From NCBI GenBank assembly GCA_963829585.1, contig CAWHJD010000021.1:248001-312000 (forward strand): a stretch of 64,000 nucleotides of DNA. The letters are read 5' to 3'. Positions within the stretch are counted from its first letter, which is position 1. Each line of letters starts with the position of its first letter. The DNA comes from Sva-07 sp963829585. GTDB lineage: Bacteria; Actinomycetota; Acidimicrobiia; Acidimicrobiales; Ilumatobacteraceae. Under the pieces are notes generated by a model. It saw only the letters and a list, made by a program, of their open reading frames with translations, searched no databases and was not told the DNA's origin. A program made the position numbers and the translations under genes. Positions 31,055-38,957 of this stretch are shown here, piece after piece.

Positions 31055-32761
31055 ATGGCCGCTGAGACGTTTCCATCCGATCTCGACATCGCTCGACAGG
31101 CGACGCTTCGCCCCTTGACCGACATCGCTGCCGACGCGGGAATTCCACTCGACTGCCTCGAGCCGTACGGGACCGGCGCGGCGAAGATCGACCTGCGCGC
31201 CGTCGAGTCGATGGCCGACCGGCCACGTGCGAAGTACGTCGTGGTGTCGGCGATCACCCCGACGCCGCTCGGTGAAGGGAAGACCACGGTCGCCGTCGGG
31301 TTGGGCCAGGGATTCAGCCACATCGGCAAGAATGCGACGTTGGCGATCCGCCAACCGTCGATGGGTCCGACATTCGGCATCAAGGGTGGCGCGGCGGGCG
31401 GCGGTTACAGCCAGGTGGTGCCGATGGAGATGCTCAACCTGCACCTCACCGGCGACGTCCACGCCGTCACCGCGGCCACCAACATGTGTGCCGCTGCGGT
31501 CGACGCGCACGTCTTCCACGGCAACGCCAGCGGGCTCGACCCCCATGCGATCACGTGGCGGCGATCGATCGACGTCAACGACCGCTCGCTGCGCAACGTC
31601 GTGACCGGGCTGGGAACGCGCCTCGACGGCGTCCCCCGCGAGACCGGCTTCGACATCACCGCCGCATCCGAGGTCATGGCGACACTCGCGTTGTGCACCG
31701 ACCTCCAGGATCTCCGTCGCCGCCTCGGACGCATCGTGGTCGGGTACACGAAGCAAGGCGATCCGGTGACCGCCGACGACGTCGAGGTCGCCGGGGCGAT
31801 GGCGGTCATCCTGCGCGAGGCCATCAAGCCGAATCTCATGCAGACCCTCGAGAACACACCGGTGCTCGTCCACGCCGGCCCGTTCGGCAACATCGCCACG
31901 GGCAACTCGTCGATCGTCGCCGACCTCATCGGTATCCACATGGGCGACTACCTCGTGACCGAGGCGGGCTTCGGCGCCGACATGGGCGCCGAGCGGTTCT
32001 TCAACATCAAGTGCCGCGTGTCGGGCCTCGCGCCCGACGCGGCGGTGCTCGTCGCCACGGTTCGCGGGTTGAAGGCGCACAGCGGCAAGCACACGATCGT
32101 CGCCGGTCGACCCCTGCCCGAGGCCATCCTGCAGGCCAACCCCGACGAAGTGCACGAGGGCGGGGCCAACCTGCGCAAGCAGCTGGAGAACATGCGCATC
32201 CACGGTTGCACGCCGGTGGTGGCCATCAACGTGTTCCCCGGGGATCATCCGGCCGACATCCGCGCCATCGAGGAGATCGCCGCCGAGTTCGGCGCCCGCT
32301 CCGCTGTGTCGACACACTTCGTCGACGGTGGGACCGGCGCGAAGGAGTTGGCGCAGGTCGTCGCCGAAGCCGCCGAGGAGCCGAGCGAGTTCGCCGTGCT
32401 GTACCCCGACGACATGTCGTTGCGCGACAAGATCCACACCGTGGCCACCAAGGTGTACGGCGCCGACGGGGTCGACTACACACCGGCCGCGGCCCGCCAG
32501 ATCGACAACTTCGAACGCAACGGCTTCGGGAACCTGCCCGTGTGCATCGCCAAGACCCACCTGTCGATCTCCTCGGACCCGGCGCTGCACGGCGCGCCGA
32601 CGGGATGGAGGCTGCCGGTCCGCGAGGTGCGCGCCTCGGTCGGCGCCGGATTCGTCTACCCGATCTGCGGAGCGATGAGCACGATGCCCGGCCTCGGCGC
32701 GTCGCCCGCGCTGCAACGCATCGACATCGACGCCGACGGCAACATCGTCGGCCTCAGCTGA
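31055..32761 (+). CDS. fhs: Formate-tetrahydrofolate ligase
   Basis: A 568-residue enzyme that makes 10-formyl-THF from formate, THF and ATP, feeding purine and serine one-carbon pathways. Landmarks are the P-loop-like TPTPLGEGKTTVAVGLGQG near residues 70-88, RQPSMGPTFGIKGGAAGGGYSQVVPMEMLNLHLTGD, FNIKCRVSGLAPDAAVLVATVRGLK and INVFPGDHPAD. The typical length and a motif set without gaps make the call secure. ATG 31055 is used; the frame is open upstream but that part overlaps the divergent MFS start. Palindromic repeat B1 begins four bases after the stop. Confidence 0.97.
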   Translation: MAAETFPSDLDIARQATLRPLTDIAADAGIPLDCLEPYGTGAAKIDLRAVESMADRPRAKYVVVSAITPTPLGEGKTTVAVGLGQGFSHIGKNATLAIRQPSMGPTFGIKGGAAGGGYSQVVPMEMLNLHLTGDVHAVTAATNMCAAAVDAHVFHGNASGLDPHAITWRRSIDVNDRSLRNVVTGLGTRLDGVPRETGFDITAASEVMATLALCTDLQDLRRRLGRIVVGYTKQGDPVTADDVEVAGAMAVILREAIKPNLMQTLENTPVLVHAGPFGNIATGNSSIVADLIGIHMGDYLVTEAGFGADMGAERFFNIKCRVSGLAPDAAVLVATVRGLKAHSGKHTIVAGRPLPEAILQANPDEVHEGGANLRKQLENMRIHGCTPVVAINVFPGDHPADIRAIEEIAAEFGARSAVSTHFVDGGTGAKELAQVVAEAAEEPSEFAVLYPDDMSLRDKIHTVATKVYGADGVDYTPAAARQIDNFERNGFGNLPVCIAKTHLSISSDPALHGAPTGWRLPVREVRASVGAGFVYPICGAMSTMPGLGASPALQRIDIDADGNIVGLS

Positions 32762-32763
32762 AC

Positions 32764-34212
32764 ATGAAACGCTGGGGTCAGACCCCGGCGTTTCAGGTTG
32801 GGCCTCTCGATGCGCTGCGTGCGATCCACGAGGAGCTCTGGGATGCCGAGCGCGGGATGGACCGGTTCGCTCGCGGCGTCGTGCCGGGCGTCGACCTGTC
32901 GTCGCTCGACCTGCACTCGGTCCGCGAAACTGCGCTGGGCGCGTTCCTCGATCTGGAGGACGGCAACATCCATCGTGCCGTCACGGCGATCCGCAACGTG
33001 CTCGCACTGCAGTACCCGGCCTCCGACTGGCCGTGGAGCGGTACGTTCCCGGTCACGGCCGAGCAACACGATCCACCGGGAGCCGACGCGATCGAGTGGG
33101 TCCACTACGACCCGAACTGGCGCCAGTTCCTCGGCTGCATCCTCGCGCTGATCGTCATCCACCACGGTGCGGCACTTCCGGACGACGTCCGCAGCGGCAT
33201 CGACGGCGCACTCTCGCGTTGCGTGCGCGGCGAGCCCGACACGCGCATCGCTGCGTGGTACACGAATCCCGATCTGATGCATGCCTGGCTCCTCGGCCAC
33301 GTCGGGCGGACGACGAACGACGCCGCCATGACCGGATCCGGCGAGCTACGGCTGCGTCGGATCATGGCCCGCTTCGAGCGGTACGGCGATGTCGACGAGT
33401 ACAACTCGCCGACCTACGACGGCATCGACCTGTTCGCCCTGGCGCTGTGGGTCGCCCACCCACCGACGCCGACGTACGGACGATCGGGGACCGCGCTGCT
33501 CGCGCACCTCGGCGCTCGGATCTCCACCCTCCACCACCGCCGGCTGGGAGCGATGTGCGGACCGTACATCCGCGCGTACGGGCTCGATCTGCAGCGCTAC
33601 GTGTCGCTCGTAGGGCTCTGGCTCCACATCGCCGGGGAGCCGCCCACGTCGATCCTGCCGACGACGCTCGACCAGGACACGGTGCACGTCCACGACCTGT
33701 ACTTCCTGCCGGTGATGCTGCGACTCGCGCCAGCGGTTCTCGGTCACCTCCACTTCGAGGCGGTGACCGCGCCACGACGGCACGTTCAACGATTCGGTGA
33801 CGTCTGCGCCGAGAGTCGTCTCCGTTCGGACCTCGCCGTGGGGTGGGAGTACGGGCGCCGCCACACGGCCTCGCTCGACCAGTACGTGCCGTTCACCGCC
33901 CACTTCGACGTCGACGGCCGGCCATCGTCGATCGGCATCATGGTGCCCGACGAAACGGCGTGGATCGACGTCCACCAGGTGGGCGACCTCTCCTTCGAAC
34001 TCCGGGCAGCAGGACGCGATGGTCGGGTCGGCCTGCGGATCGTCACCGGATCCGAGCCGCTCGTCGGCGCCGACCGGGTGACGCTCGGCCCCGTCGAGAT
34101 CGACTTCGAGATCGCTCCCGACGACATCGCGCACCAGCGCACGCCGATCGGCACCGAGACGCATCTCAGCTGGAACGCCGACGAGATGGTCGTGGACATC
34201 AGAATCGAATGA
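32764..34212 (+). CDS. Conserved-looking protein of unknown function, possible alpha/alpha toroid
   Basis: A 482-residue cytosolic protein with no signal or membrane segment. I cannot name the family. Two parts stand out: EYNSPTYDGIDLFALALWVAH near residues 215-235, followed by HLGARISTLHHRRLGAMCGPYIRAYGLD. An EYNSPTY-like motif followed by helices is seen in some heparinase-like or (alpha/alpha)6-toroid proteins, and the C-terminal third (from about 370) looks beta-rich, also seen in such enzymes. Its ATG (32764) lies inside palindrome B1 and its stop inside palindrome B2, so the true start may be elsewhere. It follows fhs by two bases and may be co-transcribed with it. Confidence 0.6.
   Translation: MKRWGQTPAFQVGPLDALRAIHEELWDAERGMDRFARGVVPGVDLSSLDLHSVRETALGAFLDLEDGNIHRAVTAIRNVLALQYPASDWPWSGTFPVTAEQHDPPGADAIEWVHYDPNWRQFLGCILALIVIHHGAALPDDVRSGIDGALSRCVRGEPDTRIAAWYTNPDLMHAWLLGHVGRTTNDAAMTGSGELRLRRIMARFERYGDVDEYNSPTYDGIDLFALALWVAHPPTPTYGRSGTALLAHLGARISTLHHRRLGAMCGPYIRAYGLDLQRYVSLVGLWLHIAGEPPTSILPTTLDQDTVHVHDLYFLPVMLRLAPAVLGHLHFEAVTAPRRHVQRFGDVCAESRLRSDLAVGWEYGRRHTASLDQYVPFTAHFDVDGRPSSIGIMVPDETAWIDVHQVGDLSFELRAAGRDGRVGLRIVTGSEPLVGADRVTLGPVEIDFEIAPDDIAHQRTPIGTETHLSWNADEMVVDIRIE
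32765..32795 (+). repeat. Palindromic repeat family B, copy 1
   Basis: Inverted repeat with 15-base arms and a one-base centre; 14 of 15 pairs match. The left arm is TGAAACGCTGGGGTC. A related palindrome (TGAGACGCTGGGTC arms) lies at 34210-34251. It could act as a terminator for fhs, but no T-run follows and it covers the apparent start of the next gene. Confidence 0.65.
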
Positions 34213-34251
34213 GACGCTGGGTCTGACGCCGTGTCTCGACCCTGCGTCTCA
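34210..34251 (+). repeat. Palindromic repeat family B, copy 2
   Basis: Arms TGAGACGCTGGGTC (34210-34223) and GACCCTGCGTCTCA (34238-34251) pair at 13 of 14 positions around a 14-base loop. The left arm begins on the stop codon of the preceding gene. It may serve as a two-way terminator, since the opposing MFS gene stops at 34263. Confidence 0.65.
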
Positions 34252-34262
34252 GACCGTGCGAC

Positions 34263-35571
34263 TCATTTGCGGCGGAGGCGGGAGCGGGACACTCGCAAGG
34301 GGCGTGACGTGAGCCGGATGGCGAAGTCCGTGGCGCGAGCAGGCATCGGGACGAACGGGCCCTGTCGGTTCACCGGCAGGGCGTCTTCGGCGACGAGCCG
34401 GTAGGCGACGTACAGAGCGATCATGCCGTGGGTGGCCACCAGGCACCAGAAGAACGACGTCTCACCGAGTACCGCCATGATCGAGCCGGCGACGATCGGC
34501 CCGAGGACTGCGCCGACACCATTGACACGCAACGACGCCCCACTCGCTCCCATCGCCGCGCCGGGTGGCGACCGGTCGAGTGTGTGCGACAGCAGCAACG
34601 AGTAGAGCGGAAAGGTCAACCCGCCGAGCACGAACATCATCGGCAACATCACGAGATTGCCCTCGGGCGTGAACGCGAGTGCCGCGCTCATGGCCGCTGC
34701 AGCGACCGCGACCACGAAGATCACGACCGCGCCGTGGCAGCCGGTCCGACGTCCAGCCGACCGGCCACTGGAACACCAGCGCCCCGATCGACGGGAGCGC
34801 CAGGAACAACGCCGTCTCGCCCGGACCGAACCCGGCGCGGGTGGCGTACACGGCGCTCAAGCCGAACAGGATCCCGTGTGATGCACCGGTGAACACCATC
34901 CCGACCAGACCGGTCGGGGCGATGTGTGCCAACTCGCGCAGGCGCAGGTGGGGCGACACGCGCACGGGCGGCGCGTCGGTCGTGGCCGCCAGCGCAATCG
35001 GCACGAACGACATCGAGACGAGGATCGATGCCACGACGAAGAGTCCGTCGCCACTCGGATCGCCCGCCGCGATCAGGAGCTGACCCAGCCCGAGGCCGCC
35101 CATCGACACGATCATGTAGACAGCGAGCGTGCGACCGCGGTTGCGCGGCGTCGAGGCATCGTTGAGCCACGATTCGACGATCACGTACAACCCCGCCATG
35201 CAGAACCCGAAGACGAGCCGCATCAGCGCCCAGCTCGGCGGCGAGATCCAGACGAACTGCAACAGCACGACACAGGACGCAACCGACGCCAGGCTGGCGA
35301 ACACCCGGATGTGGCCGACGCCCGACAGCCATCTGACCACCATCACCGGCCCGAGCAGGAAGCCGGCGAAGTAGCAGGCCATCACCACGCCGCTCGTACG
35401 CACGCCGAATCCTTCGTCGACCATGCGCACACCGAGCACGGCGAGGTTCAGCCCGTTGCCGATCATCAACATCGCGAACCCCACGAACAACGTCCACAGC
35501 GCCACGCCACCGCGCACGGTCGGGTGCTCGTGCGTGGTTCCGGTGGCGGGGAGAGGTTCGGTCACGGACAC
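34263..35571 (-). pseudogene. MFS transporter (YcaD-like) with apparent frameshift
   Basis: Two frames together make one 12-helix permease. From GTG 35571 the first frame gives MSVTEPLPATG and about 280 residues, through helix 1-8 sequence with MRLVFGFCMAGLYVIVESWLND (typical of YcaD-type MFS proteins), and ends its sensible reading at GWTSDRLPRRG. The other frame resumes with IFVVAVAAAAMSAALAFTPEGN and carries the last four helices to the stop at 34263. The shift lies at about 34725-34735 in a GC-rich spot and needs one base removed or two added. It is a real pseudogene or a sequence error; beyond the shift the first frame codes only Arg-rich sequence. Confidence 0.8.
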
Positions 35572-35593
35572 GCGCGCCGAACGCTAGCGATGC

Positions 35594-35944
35594 TCAGCCG
35601 CGTCCGCGGAGACGATCGAGCTGGCGGCGATCACGCTTGGTCGGCCGGCCCGCACCGCGATCACGTTCGAAGTTGGCGCCGACTTCCTCGCGCTCCGGAG
35701 GGGGCGGACTGTGGTCGACGAAGCAGTCGACAGCGACGGTCGCGCCGACACGCTTCACGATGAGCCTGGTCACCTCCAGCACTCGCTCTCGGTCGTGCAG
35801 GTAGGCCTCGACGCGATCACCGACCTTCACGGCCGTGGCCGGTTTGGCCGCCTTGCCGTTCACCTTCACGTGTCCGCCGCGACACGCCGCCGCCGCGTCA
35901 CTACGCGTCTTGGTCATCCGCACCGACCACAACCACTGATCCAC
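35594..35944 (-). CDS. S4-domain RNA-binding protein (HslR-like)
   Basis: About 116 residues from GTG 35944. The S4 fold covers the N-terminal 60 residues: VDQWLWSVRMTKTRSDAAAACRGGHVKVNGKAAKPATAVKVGDRVE, the layout of the heat-shock protein Hsp15/HslR that binds stalled 50S subunits carrying peptidyl-tRNA. The basic tail (RPTKRDRRQLDRLRGRG) would bind RNA. Upstream codons in frame lack a standard start, though a GGAGGA lies 16-21 bases before the GTG, leaving some doubt about the first residues. It is between the frameshifted MFS gene and palindrome A2. Confidence 0.85.
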   Translation of the reverse strand: MDQWLWSVRMTKTRSDAAAACRGGHVKVNGKAAKPATAVKVGDRVEAYLHDRERVLEVTRLIVKRVGATVAVDCFVDHSPPPPEREEVGANFERDRGAGRPTKRDRRQLDRLRGRG

Positions 35945-35996
35945 CCGAGCCGACTCGATGCCGCCAATCCTCCCACACCCCCACCCCCCACAACCT

Positions 35997-36058
35997 CCGA
36001 AATTCTCCTGTGCGTGCGCGCTGAGCGCGCACTGCCAGGAGAATTTCGGGGGTGGGGC
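35997..36058 (+). repeat. Palindromic repeat family A, copy 2
   Basis: Outer arms CCGAAATTCTCCTG (35997-36010) and CAGGAGAATTTCGG (36036-36049) pair perfectly. The inner hairpin is GTGCGCGC-TGA-GCGCGCAC (36014-36032). The right flank TTTCGGGGGTGGGG differs by one base from that of copy 1 at 25369-25428. It lies after the aguA stop on the minus strand, so it may end that transcript, but copy 1 is not at a gene end. Confidence 0.75.
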
Positions 36059-36075
36059 GGGGAGTTGGGTGCGGG

Positions 36076-37083
36076 TCAGGCGGGGAGTTGTTGGGTGATG
36101 CAGTGGATGCCGCCGCCGCCGGCGGCGAGGATCGCCCCGACGTCGAGGGCGATCGCCTCGCGGCCGGGGTACTGCTCGGCGATCAGGGCGACCATGTCGC
36201 CGTCGGCGGCGTGGCCGCACGTCGGGATCAGCACGAAGCCGTTGCCGAGGTAGTAGTTGAGGTACGGCACGACCACGCGCTCGGGGCCCTCACCGCGGTC
36301 GATCTCGGCGAACGGGAGCACCGGGATGGTGACGACATCGAGTGCCCGACCGCGAGCATCGAGTGCACCGTGGGCAACACGACGATCGACGTCGAGTCGC
36401 AGCCAGTCGGCCTCGTCGGGATCGTCGCACCCCTGAAGGACCAGCCGTCCGGGTGCCGCGAAGGCGGCGATGTTGTCGACGTGGCCGTCGGTGTCGTCGT
36501 CGAGCGCGAGGCCGTGCGGCAACCAGATCGTCCGTTGCGCACCGAGCTCCGTCCGCAAGGTCGCTTCGATCTCCACCTGCGTCATCGTCGGATTGCGATT
36601 CGGGTGCATGAGGCACTGCGTGGTCGTCACGAGCGTGCCGTCACCGTCGCCCGTGATCGAACCACCCTCGAACACCATGTCGATCGACCGGACAGGGTCG
36701 CCTCGCCGTTCGGCGAATCGGGCAGCTGCCGCGGCATCGTCGTCGTAGGGCAGGAACTTGTCGCCCCACGAGTTGAACCGCCAGTCGGTCGCCACCGTCG
36801 AGCCGGCGTCGTCGACCACGTAGATCGGCCCGGAATCCCGGAACCAGGAGTCGTCGATCGCGAGCTCGACCACCTCCACGCCGGGCCCGCACCGCGCCGC
36901 TGCCCGCTCGACCGCGCGCGCCGGCGCCAACATCGTGACGGGCTCGAATCGGGCGATCGCGTTCGCCACCTCGGCGTGGGCGGCTTCGGCATCGGCGAAC
37001 AGGTCGCCCCACATGGCCTCGCGCGCCGGCCAGCACATCGCGGTGCCCGCGTGCGGCTCCCACTCCGCCGGGAACCGGGTCAC
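36076..37083 (-). CDS. aguA: Agmatine deiminase
   Basis: A 335-residue guanidine-group-modifying enzyme (PPAD fold) that turns agmatine into N-carbamoylputrescine and ammonia. It has the WEPHAGTAMCWP N-terminus, the DDSWFRDSGPIYVVDD motif near residues 76-91 with the active-site acids, DTDGHVDNIAAF with the catalytic His and Asp, and the nucleophilic cysteine in GGGGIHCITQQ (about 328). The GTG start at 37083 overlaps the aguB stop as GTGA, so the two are translationally coupled. With AguB it completes the arginine-decarboxylase route to putrescine. No arginine decarboxylase gene is in the window. Confidence 0.95.
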   Translation of the reverse strand: MTRFPAEWEPHAGTAMCWPAREAMWGDLFADAEAAHAEVANAIARFEPVTMLAPARAVERAAARCGPGVEVVELAIDDSWFRDSGPIYVVDDAGSTVATDWRFNSWGDKFLPYDDDAAAAARFAERRGDPVRSIDMVFEGGSITGDGDGTLVTTTQCLMHPNRNPTMTQVEIEATLRTELGAQRTIWLPHGLALDDDTDGHVDNIAAFAAPGRLVLQGCDDPDEADWLRLDVDRRVAHGALDARGRALDVVTIPVLPFAEIDRGEGPERVVVPYLNYYLGNGFVLIPTCGHAADGDMVALIAEQYPGREAIALDVGAILAAGGGGIHCITQQLPA

Positions 37084-37973
37084 GTGGGATCCACCGAGCC
37101 GATGCCCGTCCGCCCGTCGAGCGTCACGATCGGGCCGTACAGCTCGGGGCGACGATCGCGGAACAGACCCCATGCGGCCCGTTGGGTGCGCAGCCGCTCA
37201 CGATCGAACGACGCCACGAGCACGGCCTCGGTGTCGCGGCCCGCCTCGGCAACCTTGGCGCCCGTGTTGTCGGCGATGAACGACGATCCGTAGAACGTGA
37301 TCTCGCACGTGCGGCCGACCTCGCGACCGATGCGATTGGCGGCCACGACCGGCATCAGGTTCGCGCCGGCGTGGCCCTGCATCACCCGCTGCCAGTGGCC
37401 GCTCGAATCCCAGGTCGGGTCGGGCGGTTCGCTCCCGATGGCGGTCGGATAGAGCAGCACCTCGGCGCCCAGCAGTGCCATCGACCGAGCCGTCTCCGGG
37501 AACCACTGGTCCCAGCAGATGCCCACACCGATCGTGCCGTGCACGGTGTGCCAGACCCGGAAGCCCGTGTCGCCCGGCGAGAAGTAGTACTTCTCGGTGT
37601 AGCCGGGCCCGTCGGGGATGTGGCTCTTGCGGTAGTGGCCGAGCACGGTTCCGTCGGCGTCGACGATCACGACCGTGTTGAACAGCGCCTGACCGGCGCG
37701 CTCGTAGAGGCTCAGTGGGAGAACCACACCGAGCTCGGCGGCGAGGGACGCGAAGTGTTCGATCGTCGGATGCCCGTCGAGCGGACGTGCGCGATCGAGA
37801 TGCTCGGGAAGTTGGTCCTTGCAGAAGTACGGGCCCTCGAACAGTTCGGGGATCAGGATGATCCTGGCGCCCTGCGATGCCGCGTCACGCACGAGTCGCT
37901 CGGCTGTTGCGATGTTCGCCGCGATGTCGTCGGTCATCGCCATCTGCAGTGCGGCAACGCTGAGTTCGCTCAT
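37080..37973 (-). CDS. aguB: N-carbamoylputrescine amidase
   Basis: A 297-residue nitrilase-superfamily enzyme that hydrolyses N-carbamoylputrescine to putrescine, CO2 and ammonia. The catalytic triad is present: Glu in IPELFEGPYFCKDQ (about 43), Lys in GHYRKSHIPDGPGYTEKYYFSPGD (about 116) and Cys in GVGICWDQWFPE (about 153). The surrounding residues match AguB better than other nitrilases. ATG 37973 lies ten bases after the rpiR stop. It forms an rpiR-aguB-aguA operon. Confidence 0.95.
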   Translation of the reverse strand: MSELSVAALQMAMTDDIAANIATAERLVRDAASQGARIILIPELFEGPYFCKDQLPEHLDRARPLDGHPTIEHFASLAAELGVVLPLSLYERAGQALFNTVVIVDADGTVLGHYRKSHIPDGPGYTEKYYFSPGDTGFRVWHTVHGTIGVGICWDQWFPETARSMALLGAEVLLYPTAIGSEPPDPTWDSSGHWQRVMQGHAGANLMPVVAANRIGREVGRTCEITFYGSSFIADNTGAKVAEAGRDTEAVLVASFDRERLRTQRAAWGLFRDRRPELYGPIVTLDGRTGIGSVDPT

Positions 37974-37983
37974 CGTCGCGACG

Positions 37984-38838
37984 CTACTTGCCGTCGTCGG
38001 TGAGGGCGTCGGCGTCGCCCCACGCCTTCTCGATCGCGTCGAGACGCTCCGCGGCGTGTTCACGCCGCGCCGCTGCCACCTCGACGACGAACAGGTTCAG
38101 GAGGGCCAGCGTGCCGACATGGCTGTCGAACGGCCCGGTCGACGCGGCCGAGACGACGAACGACCGCTCCGCGACCGAAGCGAGTGGCGACAGGACACTG
38201 TCGGTGACCGCAACGGTCCACACGCCCCTGTCGCGCGCCAACGACAGTGCATCGACGAGCCAGCGCTCGTAGCGACGAAGGTCGAGCACCACGAGCGTCG
38301 CGCCGGGATCCGTGAGCGCCAGATGGCGCACGACGTCGATCTGGTTGCCGTCGAGGAGTCGGACGCCCGGACGCAGCTGTTCGAGATCGCCGACGAACTG
38401 CAGGGCCACTCCCCGGGACGCAACGCCGGAGAGGACGAGCACGTCTGCGGCGTCGTCGGCGAGACGGTGGACCACCGACCGGCCGTCACCTGCGCTGATC
38501 GCGTCCAGCGTGGCACGGACGTTGGCGGCCTCGATCTCGGCATGACGAGCAGCGAGCGTGTCGTCGCCCACCCGTTGATCGCGGATCCGCTCCACAGCGG
38601 GACGGAGCTGGCCGCTCACGTCTCCCTGAACCGAGGCCTGGAGCTGGGAGTAGCCGTCGAAGCCGAGCTTCACCGCGAAGCGCACGACGGTCGCAGTGCC
38701 GACCCGCGCTGCTTCAGCCACGTCGGCAACCGTGCCGAAGGCGACGAGTTGGGGGTTCGCGAGGATCGTCTCGCCGATGCGTCGTTCTGACGGTGTCAGG
38801 GCGGTGGCCTGCTCGCCCAGTCGTCGCTCGAGATCCAT
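37984..38838 (-). CDS. MurR/RpiR family transcriptional regulator
   Basis: A 284-residue regulator. The N-terminal helix-turn-helix covers about residues 1-75 (LTPSERRIGETILANPQLVAFGTVADVAEAARVGTATVVRFAVKLGFDGYSQLQ). The SIS sugar-phosphate-type sensor domain covers about 115-260. It is the first gene of the aguBA operon and faces the oxygenase gene, so it probably controls both. SIS regulators usually bind sugar phosphates, and several actinobacterial RpiR proteins sit by amine or amino-acid catabolic genes; the ligand here is unknown. A TACCGT box eight bases before the ATG suggests a nearly leaderless transcript. Confidence 0.9.
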   Translation of the reverse strand: MDLERRLGEQATALTPSERRIGETILANPQLVAFGTVADVAEAARVGTATVVRFAVKLGFDGYSQLQASVQGDVSGQLRPAVERIRDQRVGDDTLAARHAEIEAANVRATLDAISAGDGRSVVHRLADDAADVLVLSGVASRGVALQFVGDLEQLRPGVRLLDGNQIDVVRHLALTDPGATLVVLDLRRYERWLVDALSLARDRGVWTVAVTDSVLSPLASVAERSFVVSAASTGPFDSHVGTLALLNLFVVEVAAARREHAAERLDAIEKAWGDADALTDDGK

Positions 38839-38957
38839 GCGAAGGCACGGTACCGGGGCAGCCTCCCGAGAACTGATCGACGTTGTTCCATTGATGTGCT
38901 AGATTGAAACATCCGTTCCATGCCGACCCGGCCACCGCAGCTCAGGAGGTGCTCACC
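38839..38957 (+). promoter_or_regulatory. Divergent promoter region of rpiR-aguBA and the Fe/2OG oxygenase gene
   Basis: The plus strand has an extended -10 TGCTAGATT (38897-38905). Three related half-sites lie around it: TGTTCCA (38884-38890), TGAAACA in reverse orientation (38905-38911) and GTTCCA (38915-38920). The first two form an inverted repeat with 6 of 7 pairs. An RpiR dimer bound there would cover the oxygenase promoter. A strong AGGAGGT precedes ATG 38958 by seven bases. Confidence 0.55.

Noticed and set aside
38904..38957. TTG start at 38904 for the oxygenase
   Set aside because: The segment holds the promoter and RpiR half-sites, and an AGGAGGT is correctly placed before ATG 38958.
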